From contig CM024758.1 in assembly GCA_014218235.1 (NCBI GenBank), positions 102,957,698 through 103,021,697 on the forward strand: 64,000 nucleotides of DNA, written 5' to 3'. The notes beneath the pieces are model-generated. The model did no database searches, was not told where the DNA came from, and worked only from the letters and a program-made list of their open reading frames with translations. Made by a program: the position numbers and the translations under genes. This document shows, piece by piece, positions 22,835-34,399 of this stretch (the stretch's first letter is position 1; each line of letters opens with the position of its first letter). This DNA comes from Colocasia esculenta. Its lineage: Eukaryota > Streptophyta > Magnoliopsida > Alismatales > Araceae.

Positions 22835-24034
22835 ACACTATTCAAACAATTGGAGATACATCTTCATCATAGCTTCCTCAAGCTCCCAAGTAGCCTCCTC
22901 TCTCGAGAAGTTCCGCCATAGCACCTTCACAGATGCAATGCTTTTGTTCCTGAGGTGCTGGACCTTCCAGTCAAGAATAGCTACCGGTTGCTCAACATAC
23001 GATAGATCTGGCTGGATCTCCACTAGCTCATGACTAATAACATGAGATGGGTCTCGGACATATCTCCTGAGCATAGATACGTGGAAAATAGGATGAACCA
23101 CTAGCTAACGCTGGAGGTAAAGCTAGCTCTATGCCACGCTACCCAAACGTCTGAGAATCTCATACGAGCCAATGAATCTAGGACTTAGCTTGTTATGCCT
23201 GCCAAACCTTACAACACCTCGAGTAGCGAAATCTTTGGAAAAATATGGTCGCCCACCTCGAACTCCAAATCTTTCCTCCTGTTGTCTGTGTAACTCTTCT
23301 GCCTATCTTGCGCTGCAACAAGTCTCTGCCTAATAAGCTGGATCTTATCCGAAGTCTCCTGCACCAACTCCGGACCAATCAACTGCCTATCACCAATCTC
23401 CTCCCAGCACAAAGGAGATCTACAAGGCCGCCCATACAAAGCCTCAAATGGAGCCATACCAATACTCACATGAAAACTGTTGTTATATGCGAACTCCACA
23501 AGAGGTAATGACGCTCCCAATCACCCTTCCAATCCAAACACATGCTCGCAACATATCCTCGATCGTCTGGATAGTCCTCTTGGATGGAGGAACGCCAAAC
23601 TAAGCTTCAATTCGGAACCCAAAGCATTTTGAAGACCCTTCCATAGCCTCGAAGTAAGTCTCGGATCTCGATCCGAAATGATCGACTTCGGCACACCATG
23701 CAACCTAACAATACTACTAACATACAACCTAGCCAAACTCTCCACTGACTGCTTCTTCTTCATAGGCAAGAAATACACAGTCTTAGAGAATCTGTCTATA
23801 ATCACCAAAATCGAGTCATTGCCCCTCACTGATCTGGAAAAACCTGTTACAAAATCCATAGTGATGGCCTCCCACTTCCATACAGGGATCTCCATCTTCT
23901 GCATAAGACCAGATGGTCGTTGACGCTCGGCCTTCACTTTCTGGCATACTAAACATCTGGATACAAAATCCGCCACATCCTTCTTCATGCCAAACCACCA
24001 AAATGATCTCTTTAAATCCTGGTACATCTTGGTG
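22835..24034 (-). pseudogene. pol: Tekay integrase core and chromodomain-like tail (broken)
   Basis: Integrase joins element DNA to the host chromosome. On the - strand from 24034 it has the end of the zinc-binding region (LVCQKVKAERQRPSGLMQ), the core with the first Asp in MDFVTGF (about 23860) and the second in SDRDPR (about 23665), then a frameshift around 23580 in the stretch that should carry the catalytic Glu. The frame resumes at 23520 (PLVEFAYNNSFH, APFEALYGR). The tail at 23101-22838 has HPIFHVSMLRRYV and VKVLWRN..REEATWELE, typical of a chromodomain-type tail. The upstream part of the same domain is 9.5 kb away at 33535, separated by the Tat-like insertion. Confidence 0.88.
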
Positions 24035-24039
24035 TTACC

Positions 24040-25568
24040 TGTAGACACGCGAATTTGGCTCCACCGTGGGCAAATTTCGTATTGCACCATGATGCCACAA
24101 ATGGCCTTCATCTTGCCTTGAAAGAGTGTTTTCCCCAAAATTTTGGATCACCCCCATTCTTCCCCGGTGCTTCCCCTTCGGGTATTATAAGCTTAAAATT
24201 CACGTCATGACGGTATGGCAGCCGCCTCTCTCTAAATGTGTCCTGTACCCCGGATGCAATTCAGAATCCTTATCGCGACGGCCTTCAGAGGCGCAACCTT
24301 ATCGCGGCCTGTATGTCGGCCACGACTCAGTTTGTAGTCGCGTCCTGCCGCCTGGACGCGATTCAGTGTGGCCCGAAAGTCGTCGAGCTCAGGCCCGTAA
24401 TCATGACAAAAGCCTGAATAGTGTCCTTGTCAGAAGACGCGATTTAAAAGGTCAAATCCTAAAAGCTTCTAGCAGACAAACACATTTATAAGCTGATTGC
24501 CTCGGAAATTGCCTCTAGGTTATCGCGTCGGCCATGGCCACCGCGTTTCAAGTCGCGGCAGCCCTGGCGGATGCGATTCCATTCCTTATTGCGGCGTCCT
24601 GATAGGACGCGATTTAGAGACATTGACAGCAATCAGACGCCTTTCTCATCAAATTGACCTTCTGAAACCGGCCTGCCGCCCAGACGTTGTTTAAAATCCT
24701 TGTCGTGACGCCCAAGCCCGACGTGATTTAAGTCGTGGCCTGTCGCCCAGACGTGATTCAACTCCTTGTCGCGTTGGCTGTACCCGACGCGATTCAAAGA
24801 TTTACCCCTATACCCCCGAGGGTCGTTTGTAGAGGGGGGGTTCCACGAAGCGGCGAAGCCCTGCCGGGTTCTCGCCTCGACTCTGAGCCATTCCTCGCCT
24901 TGCATTCCATCCCTCGGAGCCTGCGTCCCTGCGGTCCACGTGTACCGGAGCAAGGCGGACGACGTCTTCCTCCTTTTCCTCCTCTCCGTCTAACCGACAA
25001 TGGCCTGTCACGCCGCACCAACGTTTGGGGAAGCACCCCCTTCCTCTTTCTTCTTTTATTTGCATTTCCATTTCCTCTGGGCCCCACGTGGCTCTTTACA
25101 TTTTCACCTCCTCTGGGCCCCACGTGGCCCTCTTTTAATCTTTTTTACACACATGCATGCATACACACACACACACATTTTTAGGGGTTTAAAAACCACC
25201 ATCCGTGAGTCCTCCCCATTTTACTCATTTCATTTATTCATTCGGGATTCGATACTGCACGCCTCATTTCGCTAATCCCCATTCTTATTTGTCTTTTTTG
25301 CAAGGGTAATCAAATGGAAACGCCCTCTACCACTGCCGCCGTGTTCGTAGAGGAAGATAGGGCTCACATCATCCCCCGCGCAATCTCCCCGCCAAAAAGG
25401 TACCCTCGCGATCACCCATTCCATTCCGCACCCCTCGCCGTGCGTCTCCATTCGGCACCCTCGCGTGCTTGGAGATCACGATCATTTTTCTGTATTTTAT
25501 CACTAGCTTCTTTGTGGACCGTTCTTCGTCCTCCCTACCTAAAAAGGGGAACATGAAACGTGTCTACA
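24040..25568 (+). repeat. 5' LTR of the Tat-like element
   Basis: 1529 bp, collinear with 31982-33529. At 24230-24800 it carries ten 22-bp inverted-repeat modules. GGGCCCCACGTGGC occurs twice near 25075 and 25115. The open frames on both strands here (for example + 24735-25184) are GC-rich LTR noise, and equivalent frames occur in the other LTR. Confidence 0.9.
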
Positions 25569-25572
25569 AATT

Positions 25573-25593
25573 TTGCGATCACGGTGGGACCTC
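25573..25593 (+). other. Possible primer binding site of the Tat-like element
   Basis: TTTGCGATCACGGTGGGACC lies within five bases of the 5' LTR. It resembles the TGGCG...CACCGTGGGGCC-type site of several plant gypsy elements, with changes. The tRNA cannot be named safely. Confidence 0.45.
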
Positions 25594-25739
25594 TTTTACG
25601 TTTTCCCTTTTGATTACCCTCCTTCTTCGTGCCCCACGTGGCACTCTCCTTTCTTTTCTTGTTTTATACTATGTTGCATGCTATGGTTTTTATGTTTCTC
25701 ATCTTTTTTTCACATCTCTAGCTTTCCTGCACTTTTTCT

Positions 25740-26215
25740 TCTGTCCTCGGGTGGCTGTTGGAATCGCATCCAACACAGAGGACGCGTCCATACGCGTCCA
25801 CTGCACAGGACGCATTTCATTTTGTTGTCGCAGCGGACATTGCCGATGCGTTCAGCTTCCTTGTCGCGGCGGCCATAGCCGACGCGTTCCTGTTGTCGCG
25901 GCGGCTAAGCTCGATGCATTTCTTTACTACTTTTTTTTCTTGCTTTCCGTTTTCTTCTCGGGTGCCTATTTGGAATCGCGTCCCACACAGAGGACGCGAT
26001 TCAGTGCTTGATAACGCAGCTAGTAATCTAGACGCGTCTCTGTTTCTTGTCGCGGTGGCCATAGCTGACGCGTTTCTGCCTGTCACCGACCGTCCACAGG
26101 GACCTGTTCACGGCTCTGACAGCCTTCGGTGGCTTACAGACCCGCGTCCAGGTGACTGGACATGATTCAGCAAATCGCGGTCTCTGTACCAGACGCGATT
26201 TGACTGACTGACAGA
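25740..26215. repeat. Internal cluster of 22-bp CGCG modules
   Basis: About ten modules of the form CGCG-N14-CGCG (single-base variants CGCA, TGCG, CATG) fill this stretch just inside the element. Examples start at ATCGCATCC (about 25769), GTCGCGGCGGCC (about 25866) and AATCGCGTCCC (about 25976). A TATAAAT word follows at 26244-26250. The open frames that run through are a by-product. Confidence 0.8.
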
Positions 26216-26679
26216 AACGCGCCTGCTTGGTCGCCATTTTTGCTATAAATTGCTGCATACAGGGCATATGTTTCATTGGTCGGGGGACCTCCTTCCCTCA
26301 TATCCTAGGCTCCACACACCTCTCTTGGTAAGGGCGACCTCTCCTTTGGGCATTCCATCTCATTGGACTAGGGAATCTTTGCTAAGAGCCCCGTAAGACT
26401 CCGTACCCCGTGGATTCCCTCACAGCGGACCGAGCTGGCGGTACCCTTCCGTTGACCCGGGTTTAGATATCCCATTGTGTGGTGAGAGGTGATCCTTAGT
26501 TGCACCATGAAGTACTCATCTTCTACCCAACTAGGAACTCACTTGGAGTGACACAATATTTTTCAAGCCATTAATTAATTGTGAAACTCCTTAAAACAAG
26601 CGTTAAACATTATAACTTGTTTGAACCACATATTGATTGATTAACATTTGTTCAACCTTGTTTGCTTATCGCTTTCTTA

Positions 26680-28420
26680 AAAATTGACCCACATTATCAT
26701 GCCAATTTTTATTATGAGGACTATGAGGATAATGTTAGATCTCCATCTTTCCAATCTCATGTCCGTCCATCTCACCACCGTGAGGGACAAGCTTCCACTT
26801 CCTATGGTTACGTGTGCATGCCCGCGCACTAACCTATCTGATGTCCCTTCACACCTCACCCCAATCAAACCCGGCAAGAGCCTTCCCCCCACCAAGACCC
26901 TATAGTCCAAAATGTCCTGCATGCGCTGGATCAGCTCACCCCTCAACAACTCAACTTGATTCAATCTTCAGTTGAGGGTGTGACTCATTCTCCCTCTCCT
27001 TCTCCCAGGCACCCGCCTTTGTATATTCCGGCGACTTCGCCACATACCCTTGTATATCCTCCACCACCTCGGCCCCCCTGGCTAATCGCACTCCTGTGCT
27101 CCGGTCCGAACAGATCGTCCCTTGGGAAGGCCCATTCATTCACGGCCACCCCCATGTACTCCCTCACATGCCCAGTGGCAACCATCCACTCCACTCCAAG
27201 ATGCTCTTCTCCAAAAAGTGAATAATTTGGAGGTTCAGATAAATAAGCTTTCAAATTGCACGGGTGACCCCGTCACCGCCATGCCGGCTCTCCCACAAAT
27301 TTTTTTCATCCTTCAGAGATGCCAACGTACGGACTGTACAATGGCACGGGGAACCCCTACCTTCACATTAAAGAATTCCTTTATGAGTCCTCCCATTGGC
27401 AACGTGATCCCATCACGTTAGCATATTTATTTAGAAAATCTCTTGACGGCCCTGCGCTCGAATTGTTCTACTCCTTAGAACCGAGTGAGGCAGGAGACTT
27501 CCGCTCTCTGCACAAGAATTCCTTCAGAGATACAAAGACCGTGTTAGCCCTTATCTCTCTATCACGGATCTAACATCCAAGAAGATGGGGGCCAACGAGG
27601 CCTTTGTACAATTTGCTGACCGTTGGAGGTCAATGGCCACTCGCTTACAGCATGAGCTCTCGGAGTCAGAGCAAATCAAAATAATCATTTCCAACTCTAC
27701 TCCAAGGTTCAGGCACATCCTGGCCATGAACCAAATCACCTCCATGGAGGAGCTCTACGAGCGGGGACATTACATTCAGGCACATCTGATGGACTCCCCG
27801 ATCGTAGAACTATTTGATCAAATTAAATCGAGAAAGAATGAATCAGTGGACACCATCCACCTCACTACCCTACAACATACACTCCATGTATAGCTCTACA
27901 ACTACCCATCTACTATGGCATGCCGCCACCCAGGCGTCCACTGATTCTTCCTCCTCGGACTCAACAACCTCCAACTGGGCCCTACGATGCCCCTATTTTT
28001 CATGAAGAAGCTCCTGCGCCCTACGTTGCGCCTGCTCCGGCACTTATGCCACTCCTATACCCCCACCACAACACCACACAACATCCACTTCCACCACAGC
28101 CTGTTGCTCGGGCTGTAGTTGCCAATACCGAACCCATCCAGGAAACCACTTGGTGCTACGACGATGAACCTTCTGAGGTCATGTTCGTACGCCATTTACC
28201 TACACCTCCTACATTGCCATCCATTTCCATTAAGCCTTCCATGATTAAGCCTTCATTTACCATTACACCAATCATCACACCTCCCATTACGCCAACACCC
28301 TTGGCAACCCAAATCGAGCAAATCTTCCCTTCATTCCCATTACGCCTCCACTGGCCATACAGCTTTCCACTCCACCCGCCTCTACCCCCATCCAACGAAG
28401 CAGGTGCAAGTTTTTAAGGT
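26680..28420 (+). pseudogene. gag: Decayed gag of the Tat-like element
   Basis: Pieces of a retrotransposon Gag core are read in three frames. A Pro-rich leader is at 26956-27225. The core start is PTYGLYNGTGNPYLHIKEF, then TLAYLFRKSLDGPALELFYSL, at 27319-27520. Its continuation at 27585-27800 has GANEAFVQFADRWRSMA and a RFRHILAMN segment. A Pro/Thr-rich tail runs to 28417. Frame changes occur near 27540 and 27880. No CCHC knuckle was found. The protein would have formed particles, but the gene is clearly inactive. The next stretch to about 28960 still looks like degenerate coding DNA, without a recognisable domain. Confidence 0.7.
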
Positions 28421-29231
28421 GCAATAAGCAGAGTCAGCAGAAGGAAGTCCCAGATTCAGGCATGCTTTTCAAAATCCAAGATCATATTCCTCGCATGCTG
28501 GTCATTGTCAAAATACTGGGCACATTCACTAAGCAGGAGTCCTCCCCTCCAATCATGGCCGTCAGAGGCCTTTTAAATCAATGCCAATCATACCCGTTGC
28601 CAACCGGGTTCAATTCAAAATACTCATAGGGAATCAAACCCTCCCAGCTCTCATGACCCCTCACACAATTATTGTGAACCTTCCCACTCCAGTGAAGGGT
28701 CAGCTTCTCAGATTGTGCTCACGCACTCCAATGCCCAATCATTGGCACAGTCTATTATCCAAGGGGTCGTGCCCCCTTCCATATCCAACGTTTTACAATC
28801 TTTGGGCACAGTCCCCTCTTTGTAGCTTCCAACTCCACCGGTGGAACTCCCCACCTTTTCATTAAACTACATTCCAAGAGAGTTGCAATGATGCTTGAAA
28901 CTCCGACGGATGTCAACAATCCCTAATCATTGAGAGCCGTTCGATCGCTCCGAGAAGAGCAAGTCCTTCCGCCCACTGGGCAAAATTTGTGGTGAAGTAC
29001 CGAGGGTCAGAACGTCGGGCCCAAGCGAAAACCAAAACGCCGGGCAGGCAAAAGACCAAGGGGCCACCACCTCCCTCTTTTTCATTTCAGTCATCTTTTG
29101 TGCTCCTCAGTACCTCTCCGGGGTTCTCCACATTCCCTCCCCACGGGAGGCATTTTATTTTCATCTTTTGTATAATCCTTACTCTTGCACTGGGCATCGC
29201 GCCCCTTTTTGTATTCCTCATTCTCCTTTCC

Positions 29232-29390
29232 GTGCCCCACGTGGCACATCTCCTCCTTGTGCCCGACATGGCACAACTCCCTTCCGTTCCCCACACGGAA
29301 CATCTCCTTCCAGTGCCCCACGTGGCACAGCTCCTTCCCGTGCCCCACGTGGCACATCTCCTTCTCGCGCCCCGCGCAGTGCACCGTCCT
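29232..29390. repeat. 27-bp tandem repeat with a palindrome in each unit
   Basis: Five full units start at 29232, 29259, 29286, 29313 and 29340, with a sixth degenerate one at 29367. Units 1, 4 and 5 start with GTGCCCCACGTGGCAC. Unit 2 has GTGCCCGACATGGCAC. Unit 3 has GTTCCCCACACGGAAC, where both arms changed together. The repeat explains the long open frames here (+ 28989-29633 and - 29087-29656), which I do not call as genes. A single extra copy is at about 25629. Confidence 0.92.
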
Positions 29391-30061
29391 TTTGGCCCCT
29401 CGCGGCTCTCTTGTTTCCTTCTCTCCTCCGGCTCATCTGGATTCTCTTCCTCTTTTAGGGCATCGTGCCCTCCTTCTCCTCCAAACCCCTCCGGCCCGCC
29501 GGAGTCTCCAAAATCTTTCCTCCACTCTCTCCTCACCGCCTTTAATCGGGTCCTTCGACCCTTCTCGCACTGTTTCGGGGCTTTAGACCCCATGTGTCTT
29601 TTTAATTCCAAACAAAAATGTGAATTCTTGTAGACCTCTGAGTCTCTCCCCAACAAAGGGCATTCGTCCTCCCTTTACCCTCCAAACTCTTGCTATTTTA
29701 TCAGTGCTAAAAAAATCCATAAAAAGATGAATATTTCAGCATTGCCATGCTATCGCAGTATTTCTGTTATGAAAATTCCGTGCCTGGAGTTCAAAGTTCC
29801 CTCCTGGTCATTAAGGTTCGCCCTTAGCACGAGCACCTCCACACACTTCACAGCACCCTAAGCCGATTGCTCTTGGTAGACACCGTCACCATCACAGCCA
29901 CGCTTGAATGGCACAAATATCTGTTTTTCTCCTCTTTCGGCCGAAGTATAGGTACTAGAGGTAGTTTGGGCGAAGAAACCTTCCTGAAGCACCCCGTCAT
30001 AAGAGGACGTCCCCCAAAATGGGCAAAATCAAAATGACCAAGATAAATCAAGTCCAATGCA

Positions 30062-30206
30062 TGTCAAGAGTGGCGAAGTCCCCGCGGAGATCCAAATGGA
30101 TTCGGTCGTATGCATGCAAAAATCAAATTAAATCAAGTCAATAGGGCATGGCAAAGAGTGACAAAGTCCCCGCAGAGATCTAAATGGACCCGGTCGTACG
30201 CATGTC
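30062..30206. repeat. Two copies of an 85-90 bp unit
   Basis: GTGGCGAAGTCCCCGCGGAGATC...CGGTCGTATGCATG (30071-30118) recurs as GTGACAAAGTCCCCGCAGAGATC...CGGTCGTACGCATG (30158-30206). Function unknown. The flanks (29640-30060 and 30210-31490) hold AT-rich sequence with A-runs and GATGAATAT words (30560-30740) and no recognised gene. Confidence 0.7.
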
Positions 30207-31497
30207 CCTACAATCAATTGGTCATCACTCAAGATTCCAAAATAATTCAAAAGCCCCAGTGCTTAAAAGAGACTGAACCTTCTGACGATTGTGCCAAGGA
30301 AGGGAGCCGACACCCAACTCTTCAAATACCCGTATCAAGCTTATCTCCAGTTTTCTTATCTTCTCCCTGCCAGACTTAGTCGCCTATTCAGGCATGGCTT
30401 TGATAGTGGCACTATTAGCCACAAGCAATCAGCCCCCGGGCACAACTTCAAATGCACGCCCTACTCTGGGCATCCTTAATGACACAAGAGGTAACAAGGA
30501 CCCCTCGCCAGTCAGTTCTCATAACCTTAATACCGTCATGACATGGCAATGTTTTAAAATCAACGAAAAAGATGAATATACAACCAAAACCAAAAAAAAA
30601 AAAAAAAGATGAATACTCTCAAATCAGCAAAAAAGATGAATATTTCCAAACAAAAAAAAATCAAAATATTTTCAAAATCCATAAAATTTGAATACATCCA
30701 AAAATCTCACAAAAAAAATTTGAATATTTTTAAAATCCAAAAAGTTCCTGATGGTCTTGCACAAAGCATGTTGCGCCCCCTACTTGCGCCGGGACGATGC
30801 AAATCTTCCCCTTCATGGGTTCCTCCCATCCTTAACTCCAATCTCCTTAGCCAGAGATCACCTATCCTCATGGTCTAAACGAACAAACCAAATGAGCTGT
30901 TTATCAATGCTTTATTAATGGTCCAAGACATGCTTTGAATGAATGTTGGTTTTCTATGACATTTGTGTTCTTGGCTAATGAATTTTGAGTGCAGGATTTA
31001 CCTCATCTGGCGCTACATCAGCTGCTGCTGCTTTACCATCCCTATCTGCATCTACTATATGTTATACCCTTAGAGAGCACCAAGGACCTTGTGGCTTTGA
31101 GGAATCTGGGATTTGAGTTCCCCTTCATCAAAAATAGTGATTATCCCAGTGGATCCTTAGCCGTACGGATAGACCGTTACGCTTGGCATGTGAGGACGAC
31201 GGACCCATGCATACCCCGGTCCTGATTCACCGGCGTAATAATATTATCCTTCGTTATTTTTACTCCTCCTCTTTTGAGCTTATTTTTCTTTTAGCCCAGC
31301 ATACATGCATATTGAAATCTCAGTGGGAAACCACTCTTCCAAGCCAATTTAAGGGCCATCCGTGCCTCAAATTCAAAAGCATCTTGAAATATTCCATTCC
31401 GGGTCGAATACCCAACCCCCTTTGTTGTTGCCTCTGGGCCGATTTCCTTGAGAATCTTTTTGTTTGGACTCATCCATTTTATTTTCATTTCTTTCAG

Positions 31498-31705
31498 AGA
31501 TCCACCTGAGGCAGTGGCAGACGCCCCCGATGGTGCAACCTAACGGATTGTGTCCTTAGGTACTTCCCCGACGCTGGAAGTTGATCTCTCCTCCTTCTCT
31601 CCCAGACCCACCTGCGGTAGTGGTAGACGCCCCCAATGGTGAAACCTAACGGATTGTGTCCTTAGGTACTTCCCCGACGTTGGAAGTTGGTCTTTTCTTT
31701 CCTTT
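31498..31705. repeat. Two tandem units of 106 bp
   Basis: AGATCCACCTGAGGCAGTGG (31498) and AGACCCACCTGCGGTAGTGG (31604) start two nearly identical units that share CCTAACGGATTGTGTCC and TACTTCCCCGACG. They lie about 280 bp before the 3' LTR. A degenerate repeat of about 10 bp (CTCCACTTCGCTACATTTC-like) follows at 31860-31950. An imperfect purine tract, AAGGAGTGGCAGC, ends at 31981. Confidence 0.8.
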
Positions 31706-31981
31706 TGTGCCTTTCTTATCCTTATCCTTTGTCCAAGCATTTGTTTCTTTAGGTCTTCTTCCTAGTGGTGACTTCCATGAGTGTTGGTAAAAGACTCTTA
31801 TCAGGTGGCAGTCACCCCATTGTCGTGCGTCTATTTTGCACCTTGGCGTCTACTTTTCAGTCTGCTCCACTGCACTCCACTTCGCTACATTTCATTTCGT
31901 TCATTTCATTACACTCCATTGCGCTACACTTCGTGTCACTCTGCTTCGCTCCCCTGCAAGCAGATGCCAAGGAGTGGCAGC

Positions 31982-33529
31982 TGTAGACACGCAAATTTGG
32001 CTCCACTGCGGGCAAATTTTGTATTGCGCATGATGCCACAAATGGCCTTCATCTTGCCTTGAAAGAGTGTTTTCCCCATCATTTTGGATCACCCCCATTC
32101 TTCCCCGGTGCTTCCCCTTCATTTTCGGAACCCCTCGGGTATTATAAGCTTAAAATTCACGTCGCGACGGGTATGGCAGCCGCCTCTCTCTAAATGCGTC
32201 CTATACCCCGGACGTGATTTAGGATCCTTATCGCGACGGCCTTCAAGGGCGCAACCTTATCGTGGCCTGTATGTCGGCCGTAACTCAGTTTGTAGTCGCG
32301 TCCTGCCGCCCGGACGTGATTCAGTGTGGCCTAGAAAGTCGTCGTGCTCAGGCCCGTAATCATGAGAAAAGCCTGAATAGCGTCCTTGTCAGAAGATGCG
32401 ATTTAAAATGTCAAATCCTAAAAGCTTCCAGTAGACAAGCGCTTTATAAGATGATTGCCTTGGAAATTGCCTCTAGGGTAATCGCGTCGGCCATAGCCGC
32501 CACGTTTCAAGTCGCGGCAGCCCTAGCGGATGCGATTTCATTCCTTATTGCGGCATCCTGATAGGACGTGATTCAGAGACATTGACGGCAATCAGGCGCC
32601 TATCTCATCAAATTGACCTTCTGAAACGTGGCCTGCCGCCCAGACCCATTTAAATCCTTGTCGCGGCGCCCAAGCCCGACGCGATTTAAGTCGCGGCTTG
32701 CCGTTCAGACACGATTCAACTCCTTGTCGCGGTGACTGTACCGACGCGATTCAAAGATTTACCCCTTTAAATTAACTTCCAAGGGTCATTTGTAGAGGGG
32801 GGTTCCACGAAGCGGCAAAGCCCTGCCGGTTCCTCGCCTCGACTCCGAGCCATTCCTTGCCATCCATTCCATCCCTCGGAGCCGGCGTCCCTGCGGTCCA
32901 CGTGTACCGGAGCGAGGCGGACGACGTCTTCCTCCTTTTCCTCCTCTCCATCCAACCGGCAACGGCCCGTCACGCCACACCAATGTTTGGGGAAGCACCC
33001 CCCTTCCTCTTTCTTCTTTTATTTGCATTTCCATTTCCTCCGGGCCCCACGTGGCTCTTTACATTTTCACCTCCTCTGGGCCCCACGTGGCCCTCCTTTA
33101 ATCTTTTTTACACACATGCATGCATACACACACACACCATTTTTAGGGGTTTAAAAACCACCATCTGGTGAGTCCTCCCCATTCTACTCATTTCATTTAT
33201 TCATTTGGGATTCGATACTACACGCCTCATTTCGCTAATCCCCATTCTTATTTGTCTTTTATGCAAGGGTAATCAAATGGAAAACGCCCTCTACCGCAGC
33301 CGCCGTGTTCGTAGAGGAAGATAGGGCCCACATCATCCCCCGTGCAATCTCCCTGCCAAAAAGGTACGCTCGCGATCACCCATTCCATTCCGCACCCTCG
33401 CCGTGCGTCTCCATTCGGCACCCTCGCGTGCCTGGCGATCATGATCATTTTCTTTATTTTATCACCACCCTCTTTGTGGACCGTTCTTCATCCTCCCTAC
33501 CTAAAAAGGGGAACAGAAACGTGTCTACA
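31982..33529 (+). repeat. 3' LTR of the Tat-like element
   Basis: 1548 bp, the partner of 24040-25568. It contains the same 22-bp module cluster (about 32160-32760) and the duplicated GGGCCCCACGTGGC words (33040, 33080). It ends CGTGTCTACA at 33529, followed by the target duplication TTACC. Confidence 0.9.
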
Positions 33530-33534
33530 TTACC

Positions 33535-33820
33535 CGGATGAATACAGAATCACGACCTATGAGCTTCTACTAGAACATGCTCACGAACATCCACAACATC
33601 AGGAACACATACTCGATGATGAAATCTAATCACACCATCCTCATCTCTAGCAATTCCCGCCTTGCCCACCATCTCTTGAAGCCTAGGATCAGCCTTCTGC
33701 TACTCAATCACCTCATCTAGCACAGAAGACCGAATAGACAACTAAGCCACAAAAGCTTGACATAACAATGGCTCTAACTCAGGCATCGCACAAGCTGCAT
33801 CCTCTAACATCTTCCAGTCC
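33535..33820 (-). pseudogene. pol: Tekay integrase N-terminal part (split from its core)
   Basis: This is the piece upstream of the Tat-like insertion, between the RNase H end and the break at 33535. On the - strand the last residues before the break read CIHPG, the His of the zinc-binding HHCC motif. The two Cys lie across the insertion at about 23950. Several stops are present. Confidence 0.75.
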
Positions 33821-34311
33821 TACTGGAGCAACGATTTCTTCCTAATAAGAGTATCCACCACGACATTCGCCTTCCCTAGATGATACTGAAGATCAAAGTC
33901 GTAGTCCTTGAGGAACTCAATCCATCTCCTCTGCCACAGGTTTAATTCCTTTTCCAAGAAGAGATACCTCAAGCTCTTATGGTCAGTGAGCACCTCAAAT
34001 CTGACACCATAAAGATAGTGCCTCGAGATCTTTAGTGCATGAACCACTGCCGCAAGCTCCAAATCATGAGTGGGATAGTTAGGTTCATGCTCCTTCAATT
34101 GGCGAGAAGCATACGCCACTACCCTACCATGCTGCATCAACACACAACCTAAACCAATCCGAGATGCATCTGTGTAGATGGCAAAACCCTCTACACCACT
34201 CGGCAAAATCAACACTGGTGCAGAAGTAAGCTTAGCCTTCAGCAGTTGAAAGCTACTCTCACAATCCTCGGACCAGACAAACTTCACACCCTTCCTGGTT
34301 AGCTTAGTCAA
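33820..34311 (-). pseudogene. pol: Tekay RNase H
   Basis: RNase H degrades the RNA strand during reverse transcription. The frame is open over 163 codons and shows FAIYTDASRIGLGCVLMQ (first Asp), YASRQLKEHEPNYPTHDLELAAVVHAL (Glu), LTDHKSLRYLF (Asp) and RRWIEFLKDYDFDLQYHLGKAN. The C-terminal ADALSR of the family reads VDTLIR, so one conserved Asp context is altered. It lies directly downstream of RT on the - strand and is followed by the integrase piece. Confidence 0.88.
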
Positions 34312-34399
34312 AGGTGCGGCGATAGATGCAAACCCCTCAATGAATCGCCGATAATAGCCCGCTAAACCAAGGAAACTACGAATCTCCGATGGGGTCGTA

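Larger units (their letters stand above)
24040..33529 (+). mobile_element. Tat-like LTR element without recognisable pol
   Basis: LTRs at 24040-25568 and 31982-33529 begin TGTAGACACG and end CGTGTCTACA, a 10-bp perfect terminal inverted repeat. The target duplication TTACC is at 24035-24039 and 33530-33534. The 6.4-kb internal region carries a decayed gag and several tandem repeats but no RT, RNase H or integrase that I can recognise. The PBS type and the gag resemble Tat-group or related large non-autonomous gypsy elements. The assignment to Tat is tentative. It was inserted in the zinc-binding part of the Tekay integrase gene. Confidence 0.88.

Noticed and set aside
28989..29656. Open frames of 214 (+) and 189 (-) codons in the Tat-like element
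   Set aside because: Both arise from the 27-bp tandem repeat, which is open in several frames. There is no family similarity.
30989..31509. Possible captured host gene in the Tat-like element
   Set aside because: Short frames (78 and 108 codons) without recognisable motif; too little to support a gene.
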